Shown here: piece after piece, positions 45,864 to 54,227 of the stretch
How positions within the stretch are numbered: position 1 is the first letter of the stretch
How the letters are laid out: every line of letters begins with the position of its first letter
NCBI GenBank assembly: GCA_903926205.1
Contig: CAIYID010000025.1
Location: 1 to 64,000, forward strand
Direction of reading: 5' to 3'
Origin: an uncultured Bdellovibrionales bacterium
GTDB taxonomy: Bacteria; Bdellovibrionota; Bdellovibrionia; Bdellovibrionales; Bdellovibrionaceae
DNA: 64,000 bases
Translations under genes and position numbers: made by a program
The notes under the pieces: generated by a model
The model's database searches: none
Seen by the model: the letters and a program-made list of their open reading frames with translations, nothing else
Told to the model about the DNA's origin: nothing

Positions 45864-46895
45864 ATGGCTTTACGCGTCTTATTGGCTGACGAAAGTACCT
45901 CTATTAAAAAAGTGATGCAACTGGCTTTGCAAGATTTTGGCGTTGAAGTCAAAGCCGTGCCTCTAGGCATCGATGTTTTACCTGTAGCCAAGTCTTGGAA
46001 TCCCGATATTGTTTTTGTGGATGTGCTCCTCGCAAAAAGATCGGGCTATGAAGTTTGCGCTGAACTCAAAAATGATCCTCTATTGTCGAAAATTCCGACT
46101 GTTCTTATTTGGAGCAGCTTCATGGACATCGATGAGAAAAAAGCTTCCAGCTGTGGAGCGGCCCGCAGATTGGAAAAGCCCTTTGATGCTGAGACCTTAC
46201 GTGGAATTATCAAGGACCTTGTTCCTTCCACTTCGAGTAATACAATTTCTAGCTATTTAAGCTTTCCAAACTTACCTGATTTTGTGGAAAAACCGAAACC
46301 TCCACCTTTGAAACCTCCTACCGTCAATCCTTCAGCAAATCAGACAACCGATTATTCAGCCAATCGTTCCATAGGCGAAGTCACTGATCGTTCTATAGAT
46401 CTTGGCGATATTGATGAGCCTGAAGATTTTCGACAAGTCCCTTTACCAAGAGTCTCTCCTGAACTTTCAACTTCAGCTAAATTTCCACCAGGACATAACT
46501 CACCCTCAAGGACTGCGTCATTTTCTGGAGGGGGCGTGGATCGATTTAAAATCAATATCCCCACTGAAGATTATAGCAACCTGGAAGAAGAATTTGCTGA
46601 CGTTGATGACGCTCACATTGCCTTGGCAGGAGCAGGTAAAAATAGAAATGAAGTTCAACTGGCTGACCTTGATAATGATTCATCACCTCCTGTTGGCTTT
46701 TCAAGTTCTCCAGGATTTTCTGGTTCTTCAAACGGCCCTGGCGCGTTAGACCCCACTGTTGTCGAACAAGTCTTGCGAGAGCAGGTGCGCGCTGTTTTGC
46801 AGGACATTGCATGGAAAATAATTCCTGACATCGCGGAGAGAATCGTGAGAGAAGAAATTCAGAAACTTCTCAAAGATGCTGAAAAACTCTCATGA
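45864..46895 (+). CDS. response regulator with disordered linker and C-terminal helix
   Basis: 343 residues. Receiver domain 1-120: acidic pair Asp9-Glu10, phosphorylation Asp53 in FVDVLLAKRSGYE, and Lys105 in RLEKPFDAETL. Then a long Pro/Ser/Asp-rich low-complexity linker (about 125-300) and a C-terminal amphipathic helix with VVEQVLREQVRAVLQDIAW and IPDIAERIVREEIQKLLKD. That end resembles the tail of several delta-proteobacterial output-less regulators (FrzS-like) and probably docks a partner. It overlaps nadC by four bases. No DNA-binding domain. Confidence 0.85.
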   Translation: MALRVLLADESTSIKKVMQLALQDFGVEVKAVPLGIDVLPVAKSWNPDIVFVDVLLAKRSGYEVCAELKNDPLLSKIPTVLIWSSFMDIDEKKASSCGAARRLEKPFDAETLRGIIKDLVPSTSSNTISSYLSFPNLPDFVEKPKPPPLKPPTVNPSANQTTDYSANRSIGEVTDRSIDLGDIDEPEDFRQVPLPRVSPELSTSAKFPPGHNSPSRTASFSGGGVDRFKINIPTEDYSNLEEEFADVDDAHIALAGAGKNRNEVQLADLDNDSSPPVGFSSSPGFSGSSNGPGALDPTVVEQVLREQVRAVLQDIAWKIIPDIAERIVREEIQKLLKDAEKLS

Positions 46896-47722
46896 CCTTA
46901 CTTGATCTCATCAAAGCCGCTCTCAAAGAAGATATGCCCTCTGGCGATCTGACGACGGAAAGCTTAGCCCTCACACCAAAATTTGGACGAGCCCGCCTTA
47001 TTGCTAAACAAGATTTAGTTTTATCAGGAGCCATCCCCTTCGAAAATTCCATGGTGACGCTGGATCAAGGCGCACGCCTCAAGTGGCATTTTGAAGAAGG
47101 CGATACTGTTTTAAATAAACAAATTATTTGCACCATCCAAGGTGATCTCGTGCAAATTCTTAAAGCCGAGCGGGTTTCTCTCAATTTTCTTATGCACTTG
47201 AGTGGCATCGCCACGCTCACACAGCAATTTGTAAAACAACTCACAGGTACTTCTTGTCGAATTTTAGACACTCGAAAAACTTTACCTGGATATCGTGAAT
47301 TAGAAAAGCGAGCGGTTGTTCATGGTGGTGGCTTGAATCATCGCCTCAATTTAAGCAGCGCGATTTTAATCAAAGACAATCACATCTCGGTGATGGGCGG
47401 AATCACTGCCGCTGTCACACGCATTCGTGCGAGCTCACCCCTCAGCCCCATTGAAGTGGAAGCCAAAAATCTTGAAGAAGTGAATGAGTGCGTGAGCCTC
47501 CATGTGCAAAGAATTTTACTCGACAACATGAAAAACGAAATGATCACAGAGGCTCGTCAATTAGTGCCCAAGGAAATCGAGCTTGAGGCTTCCGGAAATA
47601 TGACTTTGGAACGCATCAGTTCCGTTTCCAAATTAGGCGTCGATTTTATTAGCGTCGGCGCGCTCACTCACTCAGCACCTTCAGCTGATGTTTCACTGAT
47701 GTTCGATTGGGAGAACTCTTAA
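46892..47722 (+). CDS. nadC: nicotinate-nucleotide pyrophosphorylase (carboxylating)
   Basis: Converts quinolinate and PRPP to nicotinate mononucleotide in NAD synthesis. 276 residues. Motifs: DLIKAALKEDMPSGDLTTES, RVSLNFLMHLSGIAT, LDTRKTLPGYRELEKRAV, GGGLNHRLNLSSAILIKDNH, EVEAKNLEEVNE, LLDNMK, ELEASGNMTLERI. ATGA overlap with the response regulator and direct contact with birA at the stop codon. Confidence 0.96.
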   Translation: MTLLDLIKAALKEDMPSGDLTTESLALTPKFGRARLIAKQDLVLSGAIPFENSMVTLDQGARLKWHFEEGDTVLNKQIICTIQGDLVQILKAERVSLNFLMHLSGIATLTQQFVKQLTGTSCRILDTRKTLPGYRELEKRAVVHGGGLNHRLNLSSAILIKDNHISVMGGITAAVTRIRASSPLSPIEVEAKNLEEVNECVSLHVQRILLDNMKNEMITEARQLVPKEIELEASGNMTLERISSVSKLGVDFISVGALTHSAPSADVSLMFDWENS

Positions 47723-48451
47723 ATGTTTTCCGTTGGCGACAGTTCCGCAACCTGGGCTCGCCAATCTAAACTCAATGTTTTTTTTCAAACTTCCGTAGTT
47801 AGCACAAATGATTGGGCCAAAGAAAAAGCCTTTGGAAGCGAACTCGCAACTTCTCCGATTTCCCTCTTTCTGACTGAAGAACAAACTCATGGACGCGGGC
47901 GAGGAAATCATTCGTGGTCTCAAAATTCACCGAGCTCCGCTCTTTTGTCTTCTTGGGTTTTCGAATTACCACGCCCACCTCGGTCCGTTGTGACCTGCCG
48001 GATTGGTTTAGCCGTGGAAAAAGCCCTCACCGCCACTTGGCCTTGGCTGCATTTTTCTCTGAAAGCGCCCAATGATATCTATATCGGCAAAAAAAAACTC
48101 GGTGGAATTTTGGTTGAGAATCTCCAACAAGGAAAAGCCAATTGCTTGATCATTGGTCTCGGCTTGAACGTTTTTGAAAGTCCTGATTTACCCTTGGCCA
48201 CTTCTTTGTTTGAAAATTTAAAGGATGAAAGATTTTTGTCAGCCATTGATTGGGAAGCTTTTCTTGATCGTCTTTTTTTAGAGTTATCCCTCGCGGTTTC
48301 CCTGAGTGCCGAAGCACTTTCCTCCAGCGAACAAATGGCGCTCCTTTCAGCCCTTAATAAAAAAGTGGATCTACCAGAAAAATTTATTTCCGTGGAAGCA
48401 GATGGAACCCTGATCACAGCACAGAATCGCATTCACTGGTCAGAACTTTAG
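47723..48451 (+). CDS. birA: biotin-protein ligase, class I (no DNA-binding domain)
   Basis: Attaches biotin to carboxylase subunits. 242 residues. It has the catalytic domain only: SVVSTNDWAKEKA, TEEQTHGRGRGNHSWSQ (biotinyl-AMP loop), KAPNDIYIGKKKLGGILVE with the catalytic Lys, and a short C-terminal SH3-like part. With no helix-turn-helix it cannot repress biotin genes as BirA does in E. coli. The ATG follows the nadC stop directly. Confidence 0.9.
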   Translation: MFSVGDSSATWARQSKLNVFFQTSVVSTNDWAKEKAFGSELATSPISLFLTEEQTHGRGRGNHSWSQNSPSSALLSSWVFELPRPPRSVVTCRIGLAVEKALTATWPWLHFSLKAPNDIYIGKKKLGGILVENLQQGKANCLIIGLGLNVFESPDLPLATSLFENLKDERFLSAIDWEAFLDRLFLELSLAVSLSAEALSSSEQMALLSALNKKVDLPEKFISVEADGTLITAQNRIHWSEL

Positions 48452-48459
48452 GAGCACGA

Positions 48460-49011
48460 ATGGCACTGATGCACACCCCACCTTTAGAACTTGGAAAATC
48501 CCCTTCGCCCTTTGAACTCCTGGGCGTTGATGGCCAGAAACATTCTTTGCAGGAATTCACCAGCGGCAAGGCCCTGGTCCTCATGTTCATCTGCAATCAC
48601 TGCCCCTATGTGAAAGCCATTGAAGATCGACTGATCCAACTTGGTCATGATTGTAAACAAATTGATGTTTCTGTCGTGGCTATTTGCTCAAATGATCCAG
48701 AAAATTATTCAGAAGATAGCTTTGAAAAATTACAAGAGCGCTGGAGAGAAAAAAAATATCCATTCCCTTATCTTCATGACCCAGATCAAAAAGTCGCAAA
48801 AGAATATGGTGCCGTTTGCACTCCTGATTTTTTCGTCTATGACAGTCAAATGAAACTCGCCTATCGCGGACGATTGGATGACTCTTGGAAAGATGAGACT
48901 CAAGTAAAAAAGCGGGAGCTTTTCACGGCGGTCCAAGAATTGGCGAATGGAAAACAAATCTCTTCAGCACAAACACCCAGCATGGGATGTAGTATTAAAT
49001 GGAGTAAATAA
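48460..49011 (+). CDS. thioredoxin-like protein of the AhpC/TSA-Redoxin type
   Basis: 183 residues, no signal peptide. N-terminal LELGKSPSPFELLGVDGQKHSLQEF, then the redox site FICNHCPYVKAIEDRL (CxxC) and the conserved SNDPENYSEDSFEKLQE, PFPYLHDPDQKVAKEYGAVCTPDFFV (a third Cys in a TPDFF strand) and RGRLDDS. This text matches the bacterial thioredoxin-family proteins with an unusual CxHC motif. It probably reduces disulfides or peroxides in the cytoplasm. It overlaps the next gene by one base (TAATG). Confidence 0.85.
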   Translation: MALMHTPPLELGKSPSPFELLGVDGQKHSLQEFTSGKALVLMFICNHCPYVKAIEDRLIQLGHDCKQIDVSVVAICSNDPENYSEDSFEKLQERWREKKYPFPYLHDPDQKVAKEYGAVCTPDFFVYDSQMKLAYRGRLDDSWKDETQVKKRELFTAVQELANGKQISSAQTPSMGCSIKWSK

Positions 49012-49592
49012 TGCTTAAATGGATTCTTGGAACAATTTTAGGAGTCGTGCTCGGTCTTTTAGTTTATTTTTCCTGGTACCTGGGAGTTTTCAAACCAGTG
49101 AACTTGGTGGAAAAACAAGTAGGCCCCCTGCATCTGCTCTACAAAAACCATGTAGGTGCTTATCACAAAATAGTACCGGTTTTGAACGAAGTGGAAAAAT
49201 GGGCAAAAGAAAATCATATTTCTTGCGAGCGCACCTTCGGTGAATACTTGGACAATCCTAATACTGTTGAAGAAGGCCGGCTGCGTGCCAATGCCGGCTG
49301 TGTGATCGCGGAAAGCAGCCCTGTGGCCTCTTCGGCAGCGGTAGCCGCCCCATTGTTGACTCAGCTTCCTGCTCAGCTGCCAGAGGGCTATTTCACTCGT
49401 GAGGTTCCCGCAAAAAAATATGTGACCGTGGTCTTTGAGGGCTCTCCAGGGATTGGACCGATGGTTGTCTACCCAAAAGTCACGGACTACTTTGATGCAA
49501 AACGGGCCACGATTGCGGGGCCCGTTTTTGAACTCTATAAAATTACTTCTGAAAAATCCATGTCTACGACTTATCTCTTCCCCATGGAGTGA
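49011..49592 (+). CDS. membrane-anchored GyrI-like domain protein
   Basis: 193 residues: one N-terminal membrane helix (ILGTILGVVLGLLVYFSWY), then a periplasmic or cytoplasmic GyrI/SOUL-like small-molecule-binding fold: HLLYKNHVGAYHKIVPVLNEVEKWAKEN, FGEYLDNPN, RANAGCVI, YFTREVPAKKYVTVVFEG and GPVFELYKITSEK. The arrangement of one anchoring helix followed by a GyrI-like domain resembles TEX264. Last gene of the response regulator-nadC-birA operon; converges with aconitase. Confidence 0.75.
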   Translation: MLKWILGTILGVVLGLLVYFSWYLGVFKPVNLVEKQVGPLHLLYKNHVGAYHKIVPVLNEVEKWAKENHISCERTFGEYLDNPNTVEEGRLRANAGCVIAESSPVASSAAVAAPLLTQLPAQLPEGYFTREVPAKKYVTVVFEGSPGIGPMVVYPKVTDYFDAKRATIAGPVFELYKITSEKSMSTTYLFPME

Positions 49593-49734
49593 GAAGCTTC
49601 ATAAACTGGCCGCCGTTCGTGGTGATAATTGCCATCCTTCGTGCCAACTTGACTAATGATGAGTTTCATAAGTCGAGAAGCCATCTTGTGATTTACCGCC
49701 ATTCACTGGCTCAACAAGAGCCTCGGCGAAGCAA

Positions 49735-51999
49735 TTAATGGCCAGCACGAATCAAATTCAAAGCACTTCCTGCTTTGAACCATTTGAGCTGCTCAAGATT
49801 GTAAGAATGTTTCAAACTGACTTCTTCTTTTGAACCATTCTTATGTTCAAGAATCATTTTTACATTTTTTCCAGGAGCAAGTTCTGACAAACTCACCAAT
49901 GAAATTTTGTCGTCTTCTTGAACTTTTTCATAGTCTTTCGCATCTGCAAAAGTGAGCGCCAAGATTCCTTGTTTTTTCAAATTCGTTTCATGAATTCGCG
50001 CAAAGGATTTTGTGATCACAGCCGAACAACCTAAGAAGCGAGGACTCATCGCTGCGTGCTCGCGCGAGGAACCTTCTCCGTAGTTTTCATCACCGATAAT
50101 CACCCAGCCTTTGCCCGCTTTTTGGTACTCACGAGCAATCTTCGCAAATTCAATGCCCGTTGCTTGAGTCAATTGATTACGACCTTTTCCAATTTCTGCT
50201 GTGAAAGCATTGTCTGCTCCCAAAAGCATATTGTCGGAAATGTGATCCAAGTGACCACGATAGTTCAGCCATTTTCCACCGGGACTAATATGATCAGTGG
50301 TGCATTTTCCTTTCGCTTTCGCGAGCACTAACTGACCGACAAAATCTTTTCCATCCCAAGTTTTAAACGGTGCTAGTAATTGCAAACGCTCTGACGTGGG
50401 AGCCACAGATACTTTTGCATTTTTTCCCGCAGGAGCTTGATAGCCGTCAGGATCCGCCGCGAAGCCTTTTGCTGGAAGTTCGGCGGCCTCCGGTGCTTTC
50501 AATTTTATTTTTCCTTGTGGCGTATTCAACTCATCAGTCATCGGATTGAAATCCAAACGACCAGCAAGACCTAATGCCATCACTAATTCTGGAGAACCAA
50601 TGAACGCCAGCGTTTCGTTGTTCGCATCATTTCGACCGCGGAAATTACGATTGAAAGTCGTAACAATCGTGTTTTTCTCTCCCGGCTTGATGTCGTCGCG
50701 TTTCCATTGACCAATGCAAGGACCGCACGCATTCGCCAAAACGGTCGCACCCACGCTATTCAAAACGGCCATATAGCCATCACGTTCGATAGTATTTTGA
50801 ACTTGAGTGGAACCTGGGCTCACCAAAAAGGGTTGATTCATTTTCGCACCGGAACTGGTGGCTTGTTTAGCCACAAAGGCCGCGCGACCAATATCTTCAT
50901 AGGAAGAATTCGTGCAAGAGCCAATCAAAGCTGAAGACAAATTCGTTGGCCAACCTTTTTCTTTCGCCTCTTTGGCGATCGCAGAAATTGGTCGAGCAAT
51001 GTCCGGAGAATGCGGACCCACTAAATGGGGTTCAAGAGTTGACAAATCAATCTCATAAACTTCGTCGTAATATTTTTTCGGATCTTTCGCAACTTCAGGA
51101 TCAGCCGACAAAAGATCCATATTTTTATCAGCGATATCCGCCAAGGAGGCCCGATGAGTTGCTTTCAAATAAGCCGCAATTTTTTGATCGTAAGGAAATA
51201 CGGAGCAAGTCGCTCCCAGCTCAGCTCCCATATTGGTGATGGTCGCTTTTCCTGTTGCAGAGATATTGGCACATCCTTCGCCGAAGTACTCAACAATTTT
51301 ATCAGTTCCACCTTTGACCGTCAGCATTCCGCAAAGTTTTAAAATCACATCTTTCGCAGAAGCCCAACCTTGCAATTTTCCTTTCAAATGAATACCGATC
51401 AACTTCGGATTTTTTACTTCCCAAGCCAAACCAACCATCACGTCTGATGCATCCGAACCACCAACTCCGACGGCACACATTCCTAAGCCACCGGCATTTG
51501 GAGTGTGAGAATCAGTTCCAATCATCAAACCACCTGGATAGGCATAATTCTCTAAAATCACTTGATGAATGATTCCCGCGCCAGGTTTCCAAAAACCGAT
51601 ATTGTACCGAGAGGTCGCCGTCGCCAAAAATTCAAAAACTTCTTTATTGGCGTTGTTGGACGCAGGCATGTCGATGTCTTTACCTTTGTAAGCTTGAATC
51701 AAATGATCGCAGTGAACTGTCGCTGGCACGGCGGCTTCATCTTTTTCCGCTAACATGAATTGCAAAAGCGCCATTTGCGCCGTGGCATCTTGCATAGCCA
51801 CTCGATCTGGTCGTAAAAGTAAAAAACTTTTCCCGCGCTCCAACTCTTGGTTTTGCGGATCATCCAAATGACCATAAATAATTTTTTCCGCCAAGGTGAG
51901 GGGACGATTCAATCGTTTTCGTACGATCGCCAAACGGCGATTTGATTCACTGTAAGTCTTTTGAACAAGCTCCGGAGTTGTTTCAATTTTTGCTGCCAT
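49735..51999 (-). CDS. aconitate hydratase, mitochondrial-type
   Basis: Fe-S enzyme of the TCA cycle (citrate to isocitrate). 754 residues, nearer to mitochondrial ACO2 (about 780) than to bacterial AcnA/AcnB (about 890 and 865). Text: HCDHLIQAYKGKDIDMPASN, GFWKPGAGIIHQVILENYA, GTDSHTPNAGGLGMCAVGVGG, GSCTNSSYEDIGRAA, ANACGPCIGQWKRDD, and the swivel domain with GEGSSREHAAMSPRFLG. The three cluster Cys are visible. Single gene, no neighbours of the same pathway. Mitochondrial-type aconitases occur in several bacteria, including Bacteroidetes and deltaproteobacteria. Confidence 0.95.
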   Translation of the reverse strand: MAAKIETTPELVQKTYSESNRRLAIVRKRLNRPLTLAEKIIYGHLDDPQNQELERGKSFLLLRPDRVAMQDATAQMALLQFMLAEKDEAAVPATVHCDHLIQAYKGKDIDMPASNNANKEVFEFLATATSRYNIGFWKPGAGIIHQVILENYAYPGGLMIGTDSHTPNAGGLGMCAVGVGGSDASDVMVGLAWEVKNPKLIGIHLKGKLQGWASAKDVILKLCGMLTVKGGTDKIVEYFGEGCANISATGKATITNMGAELGATCSVFPYDQKIAAYLKATHRASLADIADKNMDLLSADPEVAKDPKKYYDEVYEIDLSTLEPHLVGPHSPDIARPISAIAKEAKEKGWPTNLSSALIGSCTNSSYEDIGRAAFVAKQATSSGAKMNQPFLVSPGSTQVQNTIERDGYMAVLNSVGATVLANACGPCIGQWKRDDIKPGEKNTIVTTFNRNFRGRNDANNETLAFIGSPELVMALGLAGRLDFNPMTDELNTPQGKIKLKAPEAAELPAKGFAADPDGYQAPAGKNAKVSVAPTSERLQLLAPFKTWDGKDFVGQLVLAKAKGKCTTDHISPGGKWLNYRGHLDHISDNMLLGADNAFTAEIGKGRNQLTQATGIEFAKIAREYQKAGKGWVIIGDENYGEGSSREHAAMSPRFLGCSAVITKSFARIHETNLKKQGILALTFADAKDYEKVQEDDKISLVSLSELAPGKNVKMILEHKNGSKEEVSLKHSYNLEQLKWFKAGSALNLIRAGH

Positions 52000-52134
52000 A
52001 AATTCACCTTATCCTATTGTTTTTATTTTGATTTTACAGACGCTCGACAGTGTAACCGAGAGCGCTCTTTTCGCCAACCTAAGTAAGATTGCGTCAACCA
52101 GACATTTTTCAAGTGAGTTTTATGAACTTTTCAT

Positions 52135-52162
52135 GCATTTAGTGCATATTTAAATGCTTTTT
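52135..52162 (+). other. AT-rich inverted repeat before the 192-residue gene
   Basis: GCATTTA at 52135-52141 pairs with TAAATGC at 52151-52157, followed by five T. It lies in the 206-base divergent region between the aconitase start and the next plus-strand gene. It could be an operator or a weak terminator; stem is A-T rich. Confidence 0.3.
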
Positions 52163-52205
52163 AGACATTTAATATTTAAATCCCTCTGGGCTAAGTTCCG
52201 CAACC

Positions 52206-52784
52206 ATGAATAAATTCAATTTTTCTGCTCCCAATAATTTCTTTTGTTCTTTATTTTTTGCCTTTGGACTGGTGATTCATTTTTCCTCTGCCGAAAGTCT
52301 AGCTCAATCAATGGAAGCTATGACAACGGCCAATAGCAGCAGCTTTGATTCATTGATTTTAGAGGCCGTAAAAACTTGCAAAAATCTTCGCTGTGAGGAT
52401 TCTTCTGTTCGCGCAAAAATTCTTTCAAAAAGTGAGCTCGGAGAATTGAGTGCCGACAATCTAAAAAAAATCACGCTAGCCTGCCAAGAAATTGCAGAAA
52501 TTGAGTGGCCAGAAACAATTCTTGACGGCCCCTATGTCGCCAGCTTCAAGATCCAAATTTCGCGAGTGGAAGCTCTGATTCATTTAAATAAAAGGATTGG
52601 TTTTCGAGTGACTTATGTTGATCAAGCTTGGGAAACAGAAAACTGCAAGTACAACCCTGAAAAACCAAACACCCTTTCAGAATGCAAACCCGGCCTTTTT
52701 GTTGAGTCAGCTTTTATTTCTGCAAGTACCGGTGAGGCCTTTCGCGATCCAAACTCTGTGGTCGAATTTATTCCTAAAAAATAA
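52206..52784 (+). CDS. secreted protein of unknown family
   Basis: 192 residues with a signal peptide (about 1-30, ending SSAESLAQS). The mature part has four Cys (EAVKTCKNLRCEDSS early; ETENCKYNP and SECKPGL late), likely two disulfides, and a beta-rich second half (GPYVASFKIQISRVEALIHLNKRIGFRVTYV-like strands shown in part). No known domain recognised. Converges with the minus-strand gene at 52839; a hairpin lies between. Confidence 0.7.
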   Translation: MNKFNFSAPNNFFCSLFFAFGLVIHFSSAESLAQSMEAMTTANSSSFDSLILEAVKTCKNLRCEDSSVRAKILSKSELGELSADNLKKITLACQEIAEIEWPETILDGPYVASFKIQISRVEALIHLNKRIGFRVTYVDQAWETENCKYNPEKPNTLSECKPGLFVESAFISASTGEAFRDPNSVVEFIPKK

Positions 52785-52801
52785 CTTTTTGAAGATGTTG
52801 C

Positions 52802-52827
52802 TCACGGATTTTCGCGAGCTTCCGTGA
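52802..52827. other. 7-bp inverted repeat at the convergent junction
   Basis: TCACGGA at 52802-52808 pairs perfectly with TCCGTGA at 52821-52827 with CGCG in the loop. No T-run on either strand. It lies between the two converging stop codons (52784 and 52839) and may help transcription end in both directions. Confidence 0.35.
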
Positions 52828-52838
52828 TTGAATGAGAG

Positions 52839-53696
52839 TCAGTCCTGGCTTGTATTGTGAGCCATTCTTGCCGCAAATTTTCTGTGTCTATGTTTTATTG
52901 GCTTAGGCTCGTCTTCTGATTCAACTTCTGATGCAACTTCTGATGCGACGATGGCTTTAGTTGTAGATTGATTCATCGGCGGCACCATAATACCGATTAA
53001 CACGTAATCATTTCCTTTAGAATGGCAGTCTCCAGTAATGGGTCCGTTTCCTCGAAAGTCGCTAACAAATTTTTGATTTTCCTTCTTGTCAGTGATCTTC
53101 ACCTCGACATGACCGCAAGGTATTTTCCCGCAATGACGAGAGTGACCACCTTTATACACTAGAACCGCGCCATCAGGCGCCTTACAGGGGTCTTTCATTT
53201 TAGACATAAGCCCTTCTGGCTCAATCAAATTAATAAATCCACTATTCTTTAAATCTTTAACGGCAACGCGCGCTGGCCTTGACGTCAAATCCGCACTAGA
53301 AAATCCTGCTTTATTCAATATATCTTTCACAGAGTGCCAACAAAGCCCTTGTGATTCTGTTTGCCAAATTTTATTTGCCTGTTTGGCGATCCTCGCAAGC
53401 AAAGGGCTGTTTGAAGCAAATGTTTGCAATTTGATCTCTGGACTCATATCAACAACTTTTTTTAATTCCGAAGTGTTTTTGGCGGATTCGCAATCGGTGC
53501 AATCACCACTCTTCGATTCCGTCCTGTCAGTTATGAAACCCACACCAAATGGAAGCGCTGATGGACTCTTAGAGAACGGGTTTCCTTTTTGACCAATGAA
53601 ATTCTTGCCCTTTAGCTCATCAAAGGCGAACACCCAACTGGGCGCCATTGTTCCAAGCAGTACTAACAGCAATAGTTGTCTCAATATGAGATTCAT
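52839..53696 (-). CDS. secreted cysteine-peptidase-like protein (NlpC/CHAP-like)
   Basis: 285 residues from the ATG at 53696, placed eight bases after GAGGTG; GTG and ATG codons just upstream overlap that site. Signal peptide about 1-24. The catalytic region has the Cys in GLCWHSVKDILNKAGF and a His in CGHVEVKITDKK about 90 residues on, with APDGAVLVYKGG before it, the order seen in NlpC/P60 and CHAP hydrolases. A Lys/Arg-rich tail follows. It may cut peptidoglycan peptides. Upstream gap of about 500 bases has no gene. Confidence 0.7.
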   Translation of the reverse strand: MNLILRQLLLLVLLGTMAPSWVFAFDELKGKNFIGQKGNPFSKSPSALPFGVGFITDRTESKSGDCTDCESAKNTSELKKVVDMSPEIKLQTFASNSPLLARIAKQANKIWQTESQGLCWHSVKDILNKAGFSSADLTSRPARVAVKDLKNSGFINLIEPEGLMSKMKDPCKAPDGAVLVYKGGHSRHCGKIPCGHVEVKITDKKENQKFVSDFRGNGPITGDCHSKGNDYVLIGIMVPPMNQSTTKAIVASEVASEVESEDEPKPIKHRHRKFAARMAHNTSQD

Positions 53697-53950
53697 GGTC
53701 ATCACCTCTTCATGATCAGGTATTGCAGGGGGTGTACCATTCTCAGATTGAGAACACGGGACTCTGAGGCCAACTCAATGAAAATATTTTTGACACTGAA
53801 TAAGATCCTAGACAGTGGGTCGGATCCGGGATTTTTCGTCTTAAAATGAGATTTTAAGCTGGAAGCGGGATTCCAAGGATTAACGCCGCACTCAAATATC
53901 CGAGTATTGACACATGGAAATTTCATCAGAAGAAGCCGCATAAGAAAACA

Positions 53951-53984
53951 GATATCCACAGATCCACAGATCCACAGATCCACA
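53951..53984. repeat. 8-bp tandem repeat
   Basis: GATCCACA is repeated exactly at 53961, 53969 and 53977, preceded by GATATCCACA and followed by GATCT. Confidence 0.95.
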
Positions 53985-54021
53985 GATCTAAGAAAGGGAC
54001 TTCTTTGCCTTTTGCTCAAAG

Positions 54022-54077
54022 CTTTTCCGAAAACTTGTCCGTAGGGTCAGCGCAGGATGCGCTGATTTTCGGAAAAG
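54022..54077. repeat. REP-like two-stem palindrome
   Basis: An outer pair CTTTTCCGAAAA (54022-54033) and TTTTCGGAAAAG (54066-54077) is perfect over 12 bp. Inside it, TCAGCGCA (54047-54054) and TGCGCTGA (54058-54065) form a perfect 8-bp stem with a GGA loop, flush against the right outer arm; 13 unpaired bases remain on the left. No T-run, so not a standard terminator. Confidence 0.9.
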
Positions 54078-54129
54078 GCTGCCATGGACGGCGAAACGGA
54101 CTCGAGATGAGCTTTGCACTATCTCAAGC

Positions 54130-54170
54130 CTGGATTTTTCAAGCGCCGAAGGCAGCTTATGAAAATCCAG
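54130..54170. repeat. second REP-like two-stem palindrome
   Basis: CTGGATTTTTCA (54130-54141) pairs with TGAAAATCCAG (54160-54170) with one bulged T, and AAGC/GCTT with a CC-GAA-GG tip lies inside. Same plan as the element at 54022: long outer stem, small inner stem with a G-A loop. Confidence 0.85.
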
Positions 54171-54227
54171 GGGGTTTAAAAGGCTAAAACCATTTTTATC
54201 AGGACGGTTTAAACGACAATTCAAAGA

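Larger units (their letters stand above)
53706..54227. other. 522-base gap between topoisomerase VI and the NlpC-like gene
   Basis: No gene is convincing on either strand. It holds an 8-bp tandem repeat (53951-53984) and two palindromic elements (54022-54077 and 54130-54170). An open frame of 105 codons (53702-54019, minus) lacks a ribosome binding site and family text and is dismissed. Confidence 0.6.

Noticed and set aside
53702-54019. 105-codon open frame on the minus strand upstream of the NlpC-like gene
   Set aside because: No ribosome binding site, no family text, and it runs across the 8-bp tandem repeat; probably chance.
38882-54206. 14-bp shared motif as firm proof of a dispersed repeat
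   Set aside because: Several 14-bp matches are expected by chance in 64 kb; it is only suggestive until a genome-wide count is made.
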